Source: Pelotomaculum sp.
GTDB taxonomy: Bacteria; Bacillota; Desulfotomaculia; Desulfotomaculales; Pelotomaculaceae
NCBI GenBank assembly: GCA_018435055.1
Contig: JAHDOA010000004.1
Coordinates: 62,001 to 126,000 of the forward strand
DNA: 64,000 bases
Direction of reading: 5' to 3'
The position numbers and the translations under genes are program-made. The notes beneath the pieces were generated by a model that did no database searches, was not told the DNA's origin, and was given only the letters and a program-made list of their open reading frames with translations. Of this stretch, positions 26,576 through 36,611 are shown one piece after another (positions within the stretch are counted from its first letter, which is position 1; each line of letters begins with the position of its first letter).

Positions 26576-26890
26576 ATGACTGTACTCGGAAACCCCTTTG
26601 TGGCAAATGTGCCGCGGCAGCTGTCCGCCGATGAACTGGTGCAGGCGCTGCGTGTTGACATGGCGGGTGAACTGGAGGCTATAATCGGCTATGAGGCCCA
26701 CGCGATGGCAACGACAGATGAAAGGGTAAGAAAAGTTCTCTACCACATCGCCGACGAGGAAAGGCAGCATGTGGGCGAGCTGCAACAGCTTATTTATATG
26801 TTAAACCCGAACGAGCAGAAGCAGGTGGAAAAGGGCAAACAGGAGGTAGTCCAGCAGCAGTCGCAGGGGTTCCAGACCCCCATGCAGTGA
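26576..26890 (+). CDS. Ferritin-like (rubrerythrin-type) di-iron protein
   Basis: The 104-residue protein, started at the ATG at 26576 (GAGGTG site), has a two-helix ferritin-like core: MAGELEAIIGYEAHAMATTD and then VLYHIADEERQHVGELQQLI. The Glu residues and the E-x-x-H pair are placed as di-iron ligands. The C-terminus is a Gln-rich tail (KQEVVQQQSQGFQTPMQ). Short two-helix members form dimers or higher assemblies and may be packed in encapsulins; no encapsulin gene is nearby. The role is probably in iron or oxygen stress handling. Confidence 0.75.
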   Translation: MTVLGNPFVANVPRQLSADELVQALRVDMAGELEAIIGYEAHAMATTDERVRKVLYHIADEERQHVGELQQLIYMLNPNEQKQVEKGKQEVVQQQSQGFQTPMQ

Positions 26891-26895
26891 GAAAA

Positions 26896-26920
26896 CGGAC
26901 CGGGGGAATCCCCCGGCCCG
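26896..26920. terminator. Hairpin between convergent ferritin-like and proA genes
   Basis: CGGACCGGGGG (26896-26906) pairs with CCCCCGGCCCG (26910-26920) with one mismatch. On the minus strand it is followed by GTTTTC, and on the plus strand by CTTAATTT, so T-runs are short; it probably works in both directions. Confidence 0.6.
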
Positions 26921-26929
26921 CTTAATTTA

Positions 26930-28225
26930 CTATATACTATAAGTTTTGACCATTTTCCTATGCTTGAAGGTCTTATCCCTGTCGGCGTATTCCGCCACGG
27001 TCTGTCCATTTCCGAGCAGTATATACTTGTAAATAACCAACCCGTCAAGACCGACCGGCCCCCGGGCGTGGATTTTACTCGTGCTTATCCCCACTTCCGC
27101 CCCCAGCCCGTAGCGAAAGCCGTCGCTGAACCGCGTGGAACAGTTCCAGAACACATTCCCCGAGTCAACCAGGGAGATAAATCGCGCCGCTTTATCCCGG
27201 CTGGACGTTATAATACTGTCCGTATGGCCTGAGCCGTAATGGTTGATATGGCTGATCGCCCCATCAAGATCACTGACCACCCGGACAGATAGCTTGTAAT
27301 CCAGATATTCGGTTTTCCAGTCCGCTTCAGTAGCGGGAGACACGGAGATAATCTCCCGGGTTTTGGCACAGCCGGCTATTTCCACCTGTTTTTGGTCCAG
27401 GGCTTCCTTCAGTACAGGCAAATAGCGGGCGGCCGCTCCTTCATGAACCAGCAGGGTTTCTGTGGCGTTACACACGGCGACATACTGGGTCTTGGAATCC
27501 ACCACGATTTTTACCGCCATGTCCAAATCAAATTCTTCATCGACATAACAGTGGCATATGCCGTCCGCATGCCCCATCACCGGTATCCTTGAATTGTCCA
27601 TGATATATCTGACAAATTCATTAGATCCCCTGGGGATGATCAGGTCGATGTATTCGTCCAGCTTCAGCATTTCACTGACCTCTGCCCTGGTCTCCATAAG
27701 TTTTATCCAATTGGCGGGAACTCCCGCTTTTTCTGTGGCCCTGATAATGACATCAGCCAGGATGCGGTTGGTTTCCATGGCTTCGGAGCCGCCTTTCAGC
27801 AACACGCCGTTGCCGCTTTTCAGGCATAGAGTGGAAATCTGCACCAGGGCATCGGGCCTTGATTCAAATATCACGCCAATGACCCCGATGGGGCAGGTTA
27901 CTCTATACAGTTCCAGATCATCATCCAGCTCTGTGGCCAGGAGCGTCCTGCCGACCGGGTCCTCCAACCCGATCAGGCTTTGTATTCCCTCAACCACATC
28001 CGCTATTTTGGTTTCGTCGAACTTCAGCCTTTTCAAGAGTGGCTCCGCCAGGTTTTCACTCTCGCTCCTGGCCAAATCTTCCCGGTTGGCTTTGATTATT
28101 TCCGCCTGTCGTTCAACTAAAGATATGGCGATTTGCTGCAAGGCCTTGTTTTTTCGCTCCGCGCTCATGGCTGCCAGTTCGATAGAAGCGTCCTTCACCT
28201 GGAGTGCAAATTCGTTTATACCCAT
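26930..28225 (-). CDS. proA: Glutamate-5-semialdehyde dehydrogenase ProA
   Basis: ProA reduces glutamyl-5-phosphate to glutamate semialdehyde in proline synthesis. I start it at the ATG at 28225 (MGINEFALQVKDAS), giving 431 residues; one two codons upstream is possible. Characteristic stretches are IGVIFESRPDALVQISTLCL, LKGGSEA, and the catalytic Cys in VAVCNATETLLVH. The C-terminal FSDGFRYGLGAEVGIST is fully conserved. proB is not adjacent, which is unusual because the two often form an operon. Confidence 0.95.
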   Translation of the reverse strand: MGINEFALQVKDASIELAAMSAERKNKALQQIAISLVERQAEIIKANREDLARSESENLAEPLLKRLKFDETKIADVVEGIQSLIGLEDPVGRTLLATELDDDLELYRVTCPIGVIGVIFESRPDALVQISTLCLKSGNGVLLKGGSEAMETNRILADVIIRATEKAGVPANWIKLMETRAEVSEMLKLDEYIDLIIPRGSNEFVRYIMDNSRIPVMGHADGICHCYVDEEFDLDMAVKIVVDSKTQYVAVCNATETLLVHEGAAARYLPVLKEALDQKQVEIAGCAKTREIISVSPATEADWKTEYLDYKLSVRVVSDLDGAISHINHYGSGHTDSIITSSRDKAARFISLVDSGNVFWNCSTRFSDGFRYGLGAEVGISTSKIHARGPVGLDGLVIYKYILLGNGQTVAEYADRDKTFKHRKMVKTYSI

Positions 28226-28410
28226 GCGCATCTCCGTCCTTCCGTAATTTTCAACATGCAATAAAATGGTCCCCCGGTTTATTTACATATATTATATTCT
28301 AAGCCCCGGGAACTTAAATTTCAACCTCCGGTTACGCCCGATCCTTATACCCGCTGGTTGGCGTTTTTTGCGAATTTGACAGGCGGTTTGCCGTTCCAGA
28401 CGGAAATCTG

Positions 28411-29598
28411 TTAAGGCTTGGTCTCGCAGCCGCCAGGGCAAACAGGGCTTGTTTTGCCGGAAGGCAGGCCCAGGAGGTAAACAAGGAGGCCGCCCAGAGG
28501 CGCCAGGGAAGCTGTAATAAACAAAAGACCGAAACCAAAATATTGTCCTATAGCCCCCATTATTACCGGCCCGAGGAACTGGCCGCCGTCCACCGAAGTT
28601 GAGAATATGCCGAGGGCGGTAGACCTGTTTTCCGGCAGGGCTCTCTCCACTACTGTGGCGTTTAGGGTTGGATAGAGCAAACCAAAGCCCGCCCCATAAA
28701 AGAAGGCGCATAAAACCAGGCCTGCCGGAGCGCGAACCAGGGACAGAAAAGCCGTGCCCAGAGCAGTTATGATCAGGCAGGGCACAATTACGGCCCTCCT
28801 GCCGCATGAATCAGACAGACCGCCGCCGACAAATCTTACAGCGACTATGGTCGCCGCAGAAACAAAAAAGTACAGTCCGGAGTTATGGTATCCCCAGGTC
28901 AGGGTTTGCAGGGGCAGAAAAGCGTTGATGGCGCCGCTGACAAAGGTGCAGGAGGCGAATACAATAGTCGGCGCCAGCACATTCCGGTCTTTTAAAACAG
29001 TTAAAAAAGGTTTTGGCTGAAGAAGTGCTGTTTTCCGGGGCTGCTCATCTATGTTTATTAATAAAATAATTACTGCCAGAGCAGCCGCCGCCAAAAAAAT
29101 CATCTGCTCGGAAAAGCTGAAATACCTTCCCGCTGTTGTCCCGATCAGGGGCGCTATGGCAAGGGCGGCGTTGGCGGAGGTAAAATATACGCCTGTCGCA
29201 TGGGCCAGCCTTTCCCTGGGAACCGTTTCTGATACCATGATTACAGCAGAAGTCATAAAAGCCGCCACGCCCATGCCGTGAAATACCCTGATCGCAGTCA
29301 GCAGGATATCCGCAGTAGTAGTAAGATAAAGAGCGGGAGCTATGGCAAAAACACCTGCGCCAAGTATCATCAGTTTTTTTCCGGAAAAGCTTTTTATTAC
29401 CACACCAACCGCTGGCCGCAGGATGATGGAAGACGCAAAAAACGCCCCGATAATAATACCGATTTCTGATTTATTTTTTCCTAATCCGGCAAGATAGACG
29501 GGCATAACCGGGATCAAGTAATTAAAAGAAAAACTGAAAATAAATGTGCTGATGAAGCATATTATGAAATTTTTTGTATAGATGCTCTTTTTGCTCAT
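28411..29598 (-). CDS. MFS transporter
   Basis: The 395-residue protein has 12 predicted transmembrane helices and the MFS loop motif around GLGKNKSEIGIIIGAFFASS and LRPAVGVVIKSFSGKKL. It resembles multidrug or sugar-type exporters of the major facilitator superfamily, but nothing shows the substrate. A second conserved loop reads GGGLSDSCGRRAVIVP. The C-terminus is Cys-rich (CPGGCETKP). It seems to be transcribed alone. Confidence 0.85.
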   Translation of the reverse strand: MSKKSIYTKNFIICFISTFIFSFSFNYLIPVMPVYLAGLGKNKSEIGIIIGAFFASSIILRPAVGVVIKSFSGKKLMILGAGVFAIAPALYLTTTADILLTAIRVFHGMGVAAFMTSAVIMVSETVPRERLAHATGVYFTSANAALAIAPLIGTTAGRYFSFSEQMIFLAAAALAVIILLINIDEQPRKTALLQPKPFLTVLKDRNVLAPTIVFASCTFVSGAINAFLPLQTLTWGYHNSGLYFFVSAATIVAVRFVGGGLSDSCGRRAVIVPCLIITALGTAFLSLVRAPAGLVLCAFFYGAGFGLLYPTLNATVVERALPENRSTALGIFSTSVDGGQFLGPVIMGAIGQYFGFGLLFITASLAPLGGLLVYLLGLPSGKTSPVCPGGCETKP

Positions 29599-29830
29599 TA
29601 TCAGTGTCCGGTAAATGATATAAAAATAGTAATAAAAACCAGTACAGGTTATATCCTATACTGGCTTATTGGATCAGAGGGAATCTGGAACAATCTTCGC
29701 CGTCATGAAAAATGATCTGCTTGCTTATGCCCCTCATCATTATATGATCAATACCGCTGGCATTTTTCTCACTAGCTTGTCAAGGTAAACGCTCACGACA
29801 CTGGATTCAAGGTTAACTTGTATTGGAAAA

Positions 29831-29868
29831 GTTGTCAACAACCCCGTCCCCCTGACACCCCTTGACAC
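29831..29868. repeat. REP-like element, copy 2 (overlaps the end of carB)
   Basis: The element has GTTGTCAACA, CCCCGTCCCC and TGACACC, then CTTGACAC, on the plus strand. It overlaps the 3' end of carB from 29835, so its minus-strand reading supplies the last residues (GVSGGRGC) and the TGA stop of CarB. Confidence 0.75.
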
Positions 29869-32800
29869 TCCCTGGCAATATCCGCGTGATACTCCTGCAG
29901 GGATTTTACTTCCCTGTAACTATTTTCCTTGTAGGCCGCTATTCCTCTGGCGCTGGCCAGGGCCGCCGCCAGGGTGGTGATGTACGGTACCTTGTTTCTT
30001 ATTGCTGTCTTGCGTATATAAGAGTCGTCATACTGGCTGCGTTTCCCCGACGGGGTGTTGATCACCAGGTTGATTTCATTGTTGGTAATGCCGTCTACTA
30101 TATTTGGGCGGCCTTCATACAATTTTTTAATCTCTTCGGATGCCACCCCGTGTTCTTTCAGGAAACTGTGCGTCCCGGCCGTCGCCTTTATTTTAAAATC
30201 GAGCCTGGCAAATTCCCTGGCGATTTCCAGCACGGCCGGCTTATCCTGATCGGGCACGCTGAGCAGGACTGTGCCGGATGTGGGCAGGGAAGTCTGGGTG
30301 GCTTCCTGCGCCTTGTAATAGGCCAGGCCAAAGCAACCGGCAATCCCCAGCACTTCACCGGTGGAGCGCATCTCCGGACCCAGCACCGGGTCTACCTCCT
30401 GGAACATATTAAACGGGAAGACCGCCTCTTTGACCCCGTAATGGGGGATTTTTTTTGTAGCCAGACTTTTGACGGAGAAATTTTTACCGGTTTCCGCCGC
30501 CAGCATGATTTCCGTGGCAATCCTGGCCATCGAAACACTGCAGACTTTTGAAACCAGGGGGACCGTCCTTGAGGCCCGGGGGTTGGCTTCCAGCACGTAA
30601 ACCCGGTCGCCGGTAATAGCGTACTGCATATTCATCAGGCCCACCACGTTCAGTTCCCTGGCTATTTTCTTGGTATATTCTACAATGGTCTCAATGTGCC
30701 GGTCAGGGATGCTGATCGGCGGGATCACGCAGGCCGAGTCCCCGGAATGGATGCCCGCCAGTTCGATATGCTCCATAACCGCCGGCACAAAAGCGTCAGA
30801 CCCGTCGGCGATGGCGTCAGCCTCCGCTTCTATGGCGTCTGTCAGAAACCGGTCGATCAAGATCGGCCTTTCCGGTGTCACCCCTACCGCGGCAGCCACG
30901 TACCGGCGGAGAGTCTCCTCGTCGTACACCACTTCCATGCCGCGGCCGCCCAGGACATATGAGGGGCGGACCATCAAGGGGTAGCCGATGCGGTTGGCGA
31001 TAGCCAGGGCTTCTTCAATATCAATCGCCATACCGGACTCCGGCATGGGGATGCCGAGCCGGTCCATGATCCGGCGAAACCGGTCGCGGTCCTCGGCCAG
31101 GTCAATGGTTTCCGGTGTGGTGCCAAGGATCCGCACGCCGGCTTTTTCCAGCTCAGCGGCGATATTCAAGGGTGTCTGCCCGCCAAACTGGACGATTACC
31201 CCCAGCGGCTTTTCTTTTTCGTAAATGCTGAGGACATCTTCCACCGTCAGCGGTTCAAAATAAAGCTTGTCTGATGTGTCATAGTCGGTGGAAACAGTCT
31301 CCGGATTGCAGTTGACCATAATGGTCTCGTAGCCCAGGTCGCGCAGGGCGAAAGCCGTATGCACGCAGCAGTAGTCAAACTCAATGCCCTGGCCGATCCG
31401 GTTCGGGCCCCCGCCCAGGATCATTACTTTTTGCTTATCGCTGGATACAGTCCGGTCCGGCGCGTTGTAGGTGGAAAAATAATAGGCCGCGTTTTCCACA
31501 CCGCTGACCGGAACGGCTTCCCATCCTTCAACCGCCCCTATGGCAATCCGGCGCCGGCGAATTTCTGTTTCCGGCAGGTTTAAAAGCATCGCTAAATAGC
31601 GGTCGGCAAAACCGTCTTTTTTCGCCTGCAACAGCAGTTCATCCGGCAGGCGTTTATTCTTAAATTTTATAATCTCTTCTTCCAGGAGTACAAGCTCTTT
31701 CATCTGCTGAATAAACCAGGGCTTGATATGAGTCAGGCGGTGCAGGCGCTCAATACTGGCTCCTTTACGCAGCGCCTCGTACATGATAAACTGGCGTTCA
31801 CTTGAAGGCTCCGCCAGCATCGCCAGCAGTTCATCCAGAGAGCGGCGGTTAAAGTCTTTGGCAAACCCCAGACCGTAACGGTTAATCTCCAGGGAGCGGA
31901 TGGCTTTCTGCAATGCCTCTTTATAGTTTTTGCCGATGCTCATCACTTCACCGACAGCGCGCATCTGTGTTCCCAGTTTGTCCAAAGAGCCGGGGAATTT
32001 TTCAAAAGCCCAGCGGGCAAACTTAATGACGACATAATCACCGTTAGGGGTATATTTATCAAGGGTCCCCTCCCGCCAGTAGGGGATTTCGTCCAGGGTC
32101 AAACCCGCAGCCAGCATGGCGGAGATCAGGGCGATGGGAAAACCGGTAGCCTTGGAAGCCAGGGCCGATGAACGGGATGTGCGCGGGTTAATTTCAACAA
32201 TCACTACCCGGCCTGTTTCAGGGTCGTGAGCGAACTGAATATTGGTTCCGCCAATAACATCAATGGCCTCCACAATGTCGTAGGCATATTTTTGCAGCCG
32301 CTGCTGCAGTTCGGGGGAAATCGTCAGCATCGGAGCCGAGCAAAAGGAATCGCCGGTGTGCACACCCATGGCGTCAATATTTTCAATAAAACAAACGGTA
32401 ATCATCTGGTTTTTGGCGTCCCGCACCACTTCCAGCTCCAGCTCCTCCCAACCCAGGACCGATTCCTCAATCAGGATCTGTCCCACCAGGCTGGCGGCAA
32501 TACCGCGGCTGGCGACATTCCTCAACTCTTCAACATTATAAACCAGCCCGCCTCCGGTTCCTCCCATGGTATAGGCGGGGCGGATAACCACCGGGTAGCC
32601 GAGCTCAAGAGCGATATTTTCAGCTTCCGCCACGCTGTAAGCCGGTTTGCTCAGGGGCATTTCAATACCCAGCCGGCTCATGGTCTCTTTGAAGACGATA
32701 CGGTCTTCACCGCGCTCAATGGCGTCGATTTGCACACCAATAACCTCAACACCGTATTTATCAAGGATACCGGCCTTGTATAGCTCCGCGCTCAAATTAA

Positions 32801-33086
32801 GACCTGACTGGCCGCCTAAATTCGGTAGCAGCGCGTCAGGCCTCTCTTTAGCTATTATTTTGGACAGGCTCTTTAGATTTAGTGGTTCAATGTAGGTTAC
32901 ATCCGCGATGCCCGGGTCTGTCATAATCGTAGCCGGATTGGAATTGACCAGGACTATCCGGTATCCAAGCTTGCGGAGGGCTTTGCAGGCCTGGGTGCCG
33001 GAATAGTCAAATTCACAAGCCTGCCCGATTATGATTGGCCCTGAACCAATGATCAGGATCTTGTTGATGTCGGTTCTTTTTGGCAT
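29835..33086 (-). CDS. carB: Carbamoyl phosphate synthase large subunit
   Basis: CarB makes carbamoyl phosphate from bicarbonate, ammonia and ATP. I start at the ATG at 33086 (MPKRTDINKILIIGSGPIII), six bases after AGGAGG, giving 1083 residues. Two ATP-grasp halves are evident, the second beginning near residue 545 with KVMILGGGPNRIGQGIEFDY, plus a C-terminal MGS-like regulatory domain (LEIAREFARLDFKIKATAGT). The last eight residues (GVSGGRGC) and the stop come from a REP-like element, so the native C-terminus has been changed. carA and other pyrimidine or arginine genes are not adjacent. Confidence 0.95.
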   Translation of the reverse strand: MPKRTDINKILIIGSGPIIIGQACEFDYSGTQACKALRKLGYRIVLVNSNPATIMTDPGIADVTYIEPLNLKSLSKIIAKERPDALLPNLGGQSGLNLSAELYKAGILDKYGVEVIGVQIDAIERGEDRIVFKETMSRLGIEMPLSKPAYSVAEAENIALELGYPVVIRPAYTMGGTGGGLVYNVEELRNVASRGIAASLVGQILIEESVLGWEELELEVVRDAKNQMITVCFIENIDAMGVHTGDSFCSAPMLTISPELQQRLQKYAYDIVEAIDVIGGTNIQFAHDPETGRVVIVEINPRTSRSSALASKATGFPIALISAMLAAGLTLDEIPYWREGTLDKYTPNGDYVVIKFARWAFEKFPGSLDKLGTQMRAVGEVMSIGKNYKEALQKAIRSLEINRYGLGFAKDFNRRSLDELLAMLAEPSSERQFIMYEALRKGASIERLHRLTHIKPWFIQQMKELVLLEEEIIKFKNKRLPDELLLQAKKDGFADRYLAMLLNLPETEIRRRRIAIGAVEGWEAVPVSGVENAAYYFSTYNAPDRTVSSDKQKVMILGGGPNRIGQGIEFDYCCVHTAFALRDLGYETIMVNCNPETVSTDYDTSDKLYFEPLTVEDVLSIYEKEKPLGVIVQFGGQTPLNIAAELEKAGVRILGTTPETIDLAEDRDRFRRIMDRLGIPMPESGMAIDIEEALAIANRIGYPLMVRPSYVLGGRGMEVVYDEETLRRYVAAAVGVTPERPILIDRFLTDAIEAEADAIADGSDAFVPAVMEHIELAGIHSGDSACVIPPISIPDRHIETIVEYTKKIARELNVVGLMNMQYAITGDRVYVLEANPRASRTVPLVSKVCSVSMARIATEIMLAAETGKNFSVKSLATKKIPHYGVKEAVFPFNMFQEVDPVLGPEMRSTGEVLGIAGCFGLAYYKAQEATQTSLPTSGTVLLSVPDQDKPAVLEIAREFARLDFKIKATAGTHSFLKEHGVASEEIKKLYEGRPNIVDGITNNEINLVINTPSGKRSQYDDSYIRKTAIRNKVPYITTLAAALASARGIAAYKENSYREVKSLQEYHADIARECQGVSGGRGC

Positions 33087-33221
33087 ATCCATCCTCCTAA
33101 TATACACAAACTAAACTCATGTCTACTTGAAAGGTTTTATCAAGCGTATATTATATCAAAAAAACTATAAGTTAGTAAGATGCATAATCAGGATTATACC
33201 CTGCAGTAAGGGATACCGTTT

Positions 33222-34454
33222 TTAGATGTATTCCGGGACCTTGTGTCTTCGTTTTTCTTTTAAACCAGGCCACTGGAATATACGGCCGAAGTTGACATAA
33301 ACCCACCTGGATTCCTTTGTCAGCAACGGACCTAGAACTGCCAGGATTAGCACATAAAGCGCGGTAAAAGATTGCAGGATCGGCAATAACCCCCCGGCCA
33401 GAGCTAGTTTTGCCAGAATAATTGAGAACTCACCGCGGGATGTTATTGTCAGGCCAATATTGTTTGAAGCATAGTGAGAATACCCGGACATGCGTCCTGC
33501 AACCATCCCGGCGACATAGTTGCCGGTTAATGTCAGCGCTACCGCCGCTAAAGCGGGCCAGACGGCGCCACTAAGAGACAGGGGATCAATGCTCAGCCCG
33601 AAACTAAAGAAAAACATGGCCCCGAACAAGTCTCGAAAAGGGACTAAAATTTTCTCTATCCGTTCCCTGTGCTCAGTCTCAGCGAGCACCAGCCCCACCA
33701 ATAAAGCCCCGATCGCTTCCGCCACATGGATAGCTTCCGATAATCCAGCTACTATTGTAAGGATAGCAAATAACAAAAGCATAAATACTTCGTCCGAAGG
33801 GATATCCAATAGTCTATTTAATTGGGGAAGAAACCTGCGGCCCAGGAAGAGCAGTCCCAGCATAAAACCAAGGGCCAGGCCGGCAGACAGCAATACTCCC
33901 AGGGTTGAAGTTTTACCGGTTAATACCAGTCCCGATACAACCGCCAGATAAATAGCTACAAAAATATCCTGAAACATCATCAGGCCGAGTATCATTTCCG
34001 TCTCCGGTCTAACTGACCGTTTTAAGTCAACGATCATTTTGGCTACTATAGCGCTTGATGAAATAGTAGTGACCCCGGCCACAATCAATATTTCCTTCAA
34101 CGGCCATCCCAGCAAAACCGGTAAAAGCAAACCGAGCGCCAGGTTTATGGCCATATATACAGTCCCGCCCCGGGTAATGGAGCGTCCCGCCTTCATTAAC
34201 CGGCCGACAGAAAACTCCAGCCCCAGGTGAAACAGCAGGAAGAGGATACCCAAACTGCCCATGAAATTAATTAATTGGGCACTTTCTATAAAACGCAGAT
34301 CTAAAACTCCTATATGTGGCATATGAGGACCTATAACCATCCCCGCCAATATCAACAGCGGCACAATGGAAAACCGCAAACGGCAGGATAACAGGCCGGC
34401 CAGTGCGATAATGCCCAGGGCAAACCCGACTTGCAGGAGAATATTCTGTTCCAT
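33222..34454 (-). CDS. khtU: Cation/proton antiporter, KhtU/KefB type
   Basis: The 410-residue membrane protein has about 12 hydrophobic segments and belongs to the CPA2 antiporter family (MGSLGILFLLFHLGLEFSV, GVTTISSSAIVAKMI, SRGEFSIILAKLAL). It would exchange potassium for protons. The adjacent gene upstream encodes a KhtT-type cytoplasmic subunit, matching the B. subtilis KhtTU pair. The gap between the two is three bases. The gene symbol is by analogy. Confidence 0.85.
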   Translation of the reverse strand: MEQNILLQVGFALGIIALAGLLSCRLRFSIVPLLILAGMVIGPHMPHIGVLDLRFIESAQLINFMGSLGILFLLFHLGLEFSVGRLMKAGRSITRGGTVYMAINLALGLLLPVLLGWPLKEILIVAGVTTISSSAIVAKMIVDLKRSVRPETEMILGLMMFQDIFVAIYLAVVSGLVLTGKTSTLGVLLSAGLALGFMLGLLFLGRRFLPQLNRLLDIPSDEVFMLLLFAILTIVAGLSEAIHVAEAIGALLVGLVLAETEHRERIEKILVPFRDLFGAMFFFSFGLSIDPLSLSGAVWPALAAVALTLTGNYVAGMVAGRMSGYSHYASNNIGLTITSRGEFSIILAKLALAGGLLPILQSFTALYVLILAVLGPLLTKESRWVYVNFGRIFQWPGLKEKRRHKVPEYI

Positions 34455-34457
34455 AGG

Positions 34458-34961
34458 CTAAATGTTTCCTTGCTGAATTAGTTGTATGCCCGCTTTTACC
34501 TTGGCCCTCTCACCCAACATCACCAGGGTAGCCCCTTCCCTGATCATTTGCTCGGGCCCGGGGTTGACTACCTTCATCCGGTCACGTTTTACAACAGCAA
34601 TGATTGTAGCGCCTGTCCTTTTGCGAATACCCAGTTCGCCAATTGTCTTGCCGGCTGATTTTGCGCCGGGTTCTACTTTGTACCATTCGATATACATTTC
34701 TTCAAAAGCTACGTCCACCGATTCCAACGCCCTCGGCATATACGACATGCCGCCAAGAATACCGCCTACCCGGCGCGCCTCGGCATCATCAAGTGTAACC
34801 ATTGATATGCTTTCCTCGGGGTCGTCTTCATCAAAATGATGTATTTCACGTCTTCCATCATCGTGGACAATAATTACGAGCTTATCCCCGCTACGTGTAT
34901 CAATTTGAAATTTTCGACCGATGCCGGGAAGGTCGGACTCCCGAATTAAAGTCATAACCAT
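34458..34961 (-). CDS. khtT: TrkA-C domain regulatory subunit, KhtT type
   Basis: The 167-residue soluble protein has an N-terminal half (TLIRESDLPGIGRKFQIDT, VIIVHDDGRREIHHFDEDDP) and a C-terminal TrkA-C domain (KTIGELGIRKRTGATIIAVV then GATLVMLGERAKVKAGIQLI). In B. subtilis KhtT gates KhtU and binds c-di-AMP through its TrkA-C (RCK_C) domain; the same is inferred here. It is translated first in the two-gene operon, just before the antiporter gene. Confidence 0.85.
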   Translation of the reverse strand: MVMTLIRESDLPGIGRKFQIDTRSGDKLVIIVHDDGRREIHHFDEDDPEESISMVTLDDAEARRVGGILGGMSYMPRALESVDVAFEEMYIEWYKVEPGAKSAGKTIGELGIRKRTGATIIAVVKRDRMKVVNPGPEQMIREGATLVMLGERAKVKAGIQLIQQGNI

Positions 34962-35087
34962 CCTCCTGTTTTTCCGATATGTTTTATTAGAATTATAGTA
35001 AAACTTTTAGTAAAAAAACACAAGAAAATATGACAGGCACAAGTGTCTTTAGGCTGGGATACAGGATGTAATTTTATAAAAGGGTAT

Positions 35088-35121
35088 AAAAAAAACCCCT
35101 GGGAGATCTTACTCCCACGGG
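35088..35121 (-). terminator. Intrinsic terminator of the gatCAB operon
   Basis: On the minus strand CCCGTGGGAG (35121-35112) pairs with CTCCCAGGGG (35105-35096) around a six-base loop, followed by eight T residues (35095-35088). It lies 25 bases beyond the gatB stop. Confidence 0.9.
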
Positions 35122-35145
35122 CTATTATCACTATCGGTAAGAACA

Positions 35146-36588
35146 TTATTCAGCCAGCTTTTCCCGCAGCATGGCATTGACCACGCCGGGATTGGCCTGG
35201 CCTCTGGTGGCCTTCATTACCTGGCCGACTAAAAAGCCGATGGCCTGCTCTTTGCCGGACTGAAAATCTGCCACTGACTTTGGATTCTTGTCGATAACTT
35301 CAGCAATAATCTGAGTCAACTGGCCTTCATCGGATATCTGGGACAGGCCCTTTTCTTTTACTATTTGTGCCGGCTCTTTACCCTCTTGGAACATGGCCTC
35401 AAACACCTCTTTGCCGATCTTATTGCTGATGGAGCCTTTCTCAATCAACTTCAGCAGGGAAGCCAGGCCGGCAGGAGTAATCTTAGATTCGCCCAGTTCC
35501 ATGCCGCGGGCATTCAGCAGCCGTAAAAGTTCACCCATAATCCAGTTGCTGATTTTTTTAGCATCCGGGAACTTTTCCAGGGTGGCGTCAAAGAACTCTG
35601 CCAGGGATAGAGAACTGGTTATTACCCCGGCATCGTAAGCGGGCAGGCCATGCTCCGCCACCAGGCGCTTCCTGCGGGCGTCAGGCAATTCCGGGATGGT
35701 CACCCGCAAATCTTCAATCCACTCATCTGATAACTCAATGGGGGAGACTTCCTGCTCGATAAAACACCTGTAATCCGGGTTTTCCTTACTGCGCATGGAC
35801 ATAGTGATACCCTTATTTTCATCCCAGGCGCGGGTCTCCTGGACAACCCGGTCCCCGTCCTCCAGGACATCGATTTGCCTGTCCACTTCATACTCAATGG
35901 CCCGCTGTACGGCACGGAAGGAGTTCATGTTTTTTATTTCTGTTTTAGTGCCCAGGGCAGCAGTACCTGCCGGGCGCACTGAAACGTTGGCGTCACAGCG
36001 CAGGGAACCCTGCTCCATTTTTACATCGGAAACACCAGTGTATTCAAGAATAGCCTTCAGTTTCTCCAGGTAAGCTTTAGCCTCCGCGCCTGAGCGCAGC
36101 TCAGGTTCCGATACAATTTCTATGAGGGGCATGCCGGACCGGTTATAGTCTACAAATGAAGAACTGGAAGTCATAATGGAGCCGCTGGAGTGGACCAGTT
36201 TTCCCGGATCTTCTTCGATATGAGCCCGGGTGATGTTAATTCGTTTATCCCGGCCGTCTACTTCTATATCCAGATACCCCTGATAGGCGATGGGCCGAAA
36301 AACCTGGGAGATCTGAAATCCCTTGGGCAGGTCGGGATAATAATAATTTTTTCTGTCAAACCAGGTATAGGCGCCAATTTTACAATTTAAAGCCAGGCCG
36401 GCCCTGGCAGCCAACTCCACAACTTTTTTATTTAAGACGCCTGTACTGCCCGGCAGTCCCAGGCAGACGGGGCACACCTGGGTATTAGGCGCCTGGCCGA
36501 ATTCCGTGGAACAGCCGCAAAATAGTTTCGTCTCCGTCTTCAACTCCACGTGCACCTCTAAGCCGATAACCGCTTCGTATCTACTCAT
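35146..36588 (-). CDS. gatB: Aspartyl/glutamyl-tRNA amidotransferase subunit B
   Basis: GatB is the kinase and tRNA-binding subunit that converts Glu-tRNA(Gln) and Asp-tRNA(Asn) to Gln- and Asn-tRNA. The 480 residues begin [20 protein letters not shown]; the zinc motif FCGCS then CPVCLGLPG follows, and [30 protein letters not shown] and the C-terminal YqeY-like tail ([14 protein letters not shown]) are all present. It is the last gene of gatC-gatA-gatB, before a terminator. Confidence 0.97.
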   Translation of the reverse strand: MSRYEAVIGLEVHVELKTETKLFCGCSTEFGQAPNTQVCPVCLGLPGSTGVLNKKVVELAARAGLALNCKIGAYTWFDRKNYYYPDLPKGFQISQVFRPIAYQGYLDIEVDGRDKRINITRAHIEEDPGKLVHSSGSIMTSSSSFVDYNRSGMPLIEIVSEPELRSGAEAKAYLEKLKAILEYTGVSDVKMEQGSLRCDANVSVRPAGTAALGTKTEIKNMNSFRAVQRAIEYEVDRQIDVLEDGDRVVQETRAWDENKGITMSMRSKENPDYRCFIEQEVSPIELSDEWIEDLRVTIPELPDARRKRLVAEHGLPAYDAGVITSSLSLAEFFDATLEKFPDAKKISNWIMGELLRLLNARGMELGESKITPAGLASLLKLIEKGSISNKIGKEVFEAMFQEGKEPAQIVKEKGLSQISDEGQLTQIIAEVIDKNPKSVADFQSGKEQAIGFLVGQVMKATRGQANPGVVNAMLREKLAE

Positions 36589-36611
36589 CTTGACCCCCTA
36601 TAGATGTATTA

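Noticed and set aside
28292-28807. 171-residue minus-strand ORF overlapping the MFS gene
   Set aside because: It is an Arg/Pro/Gly-rich shadow of the MFS transporter in another frame.
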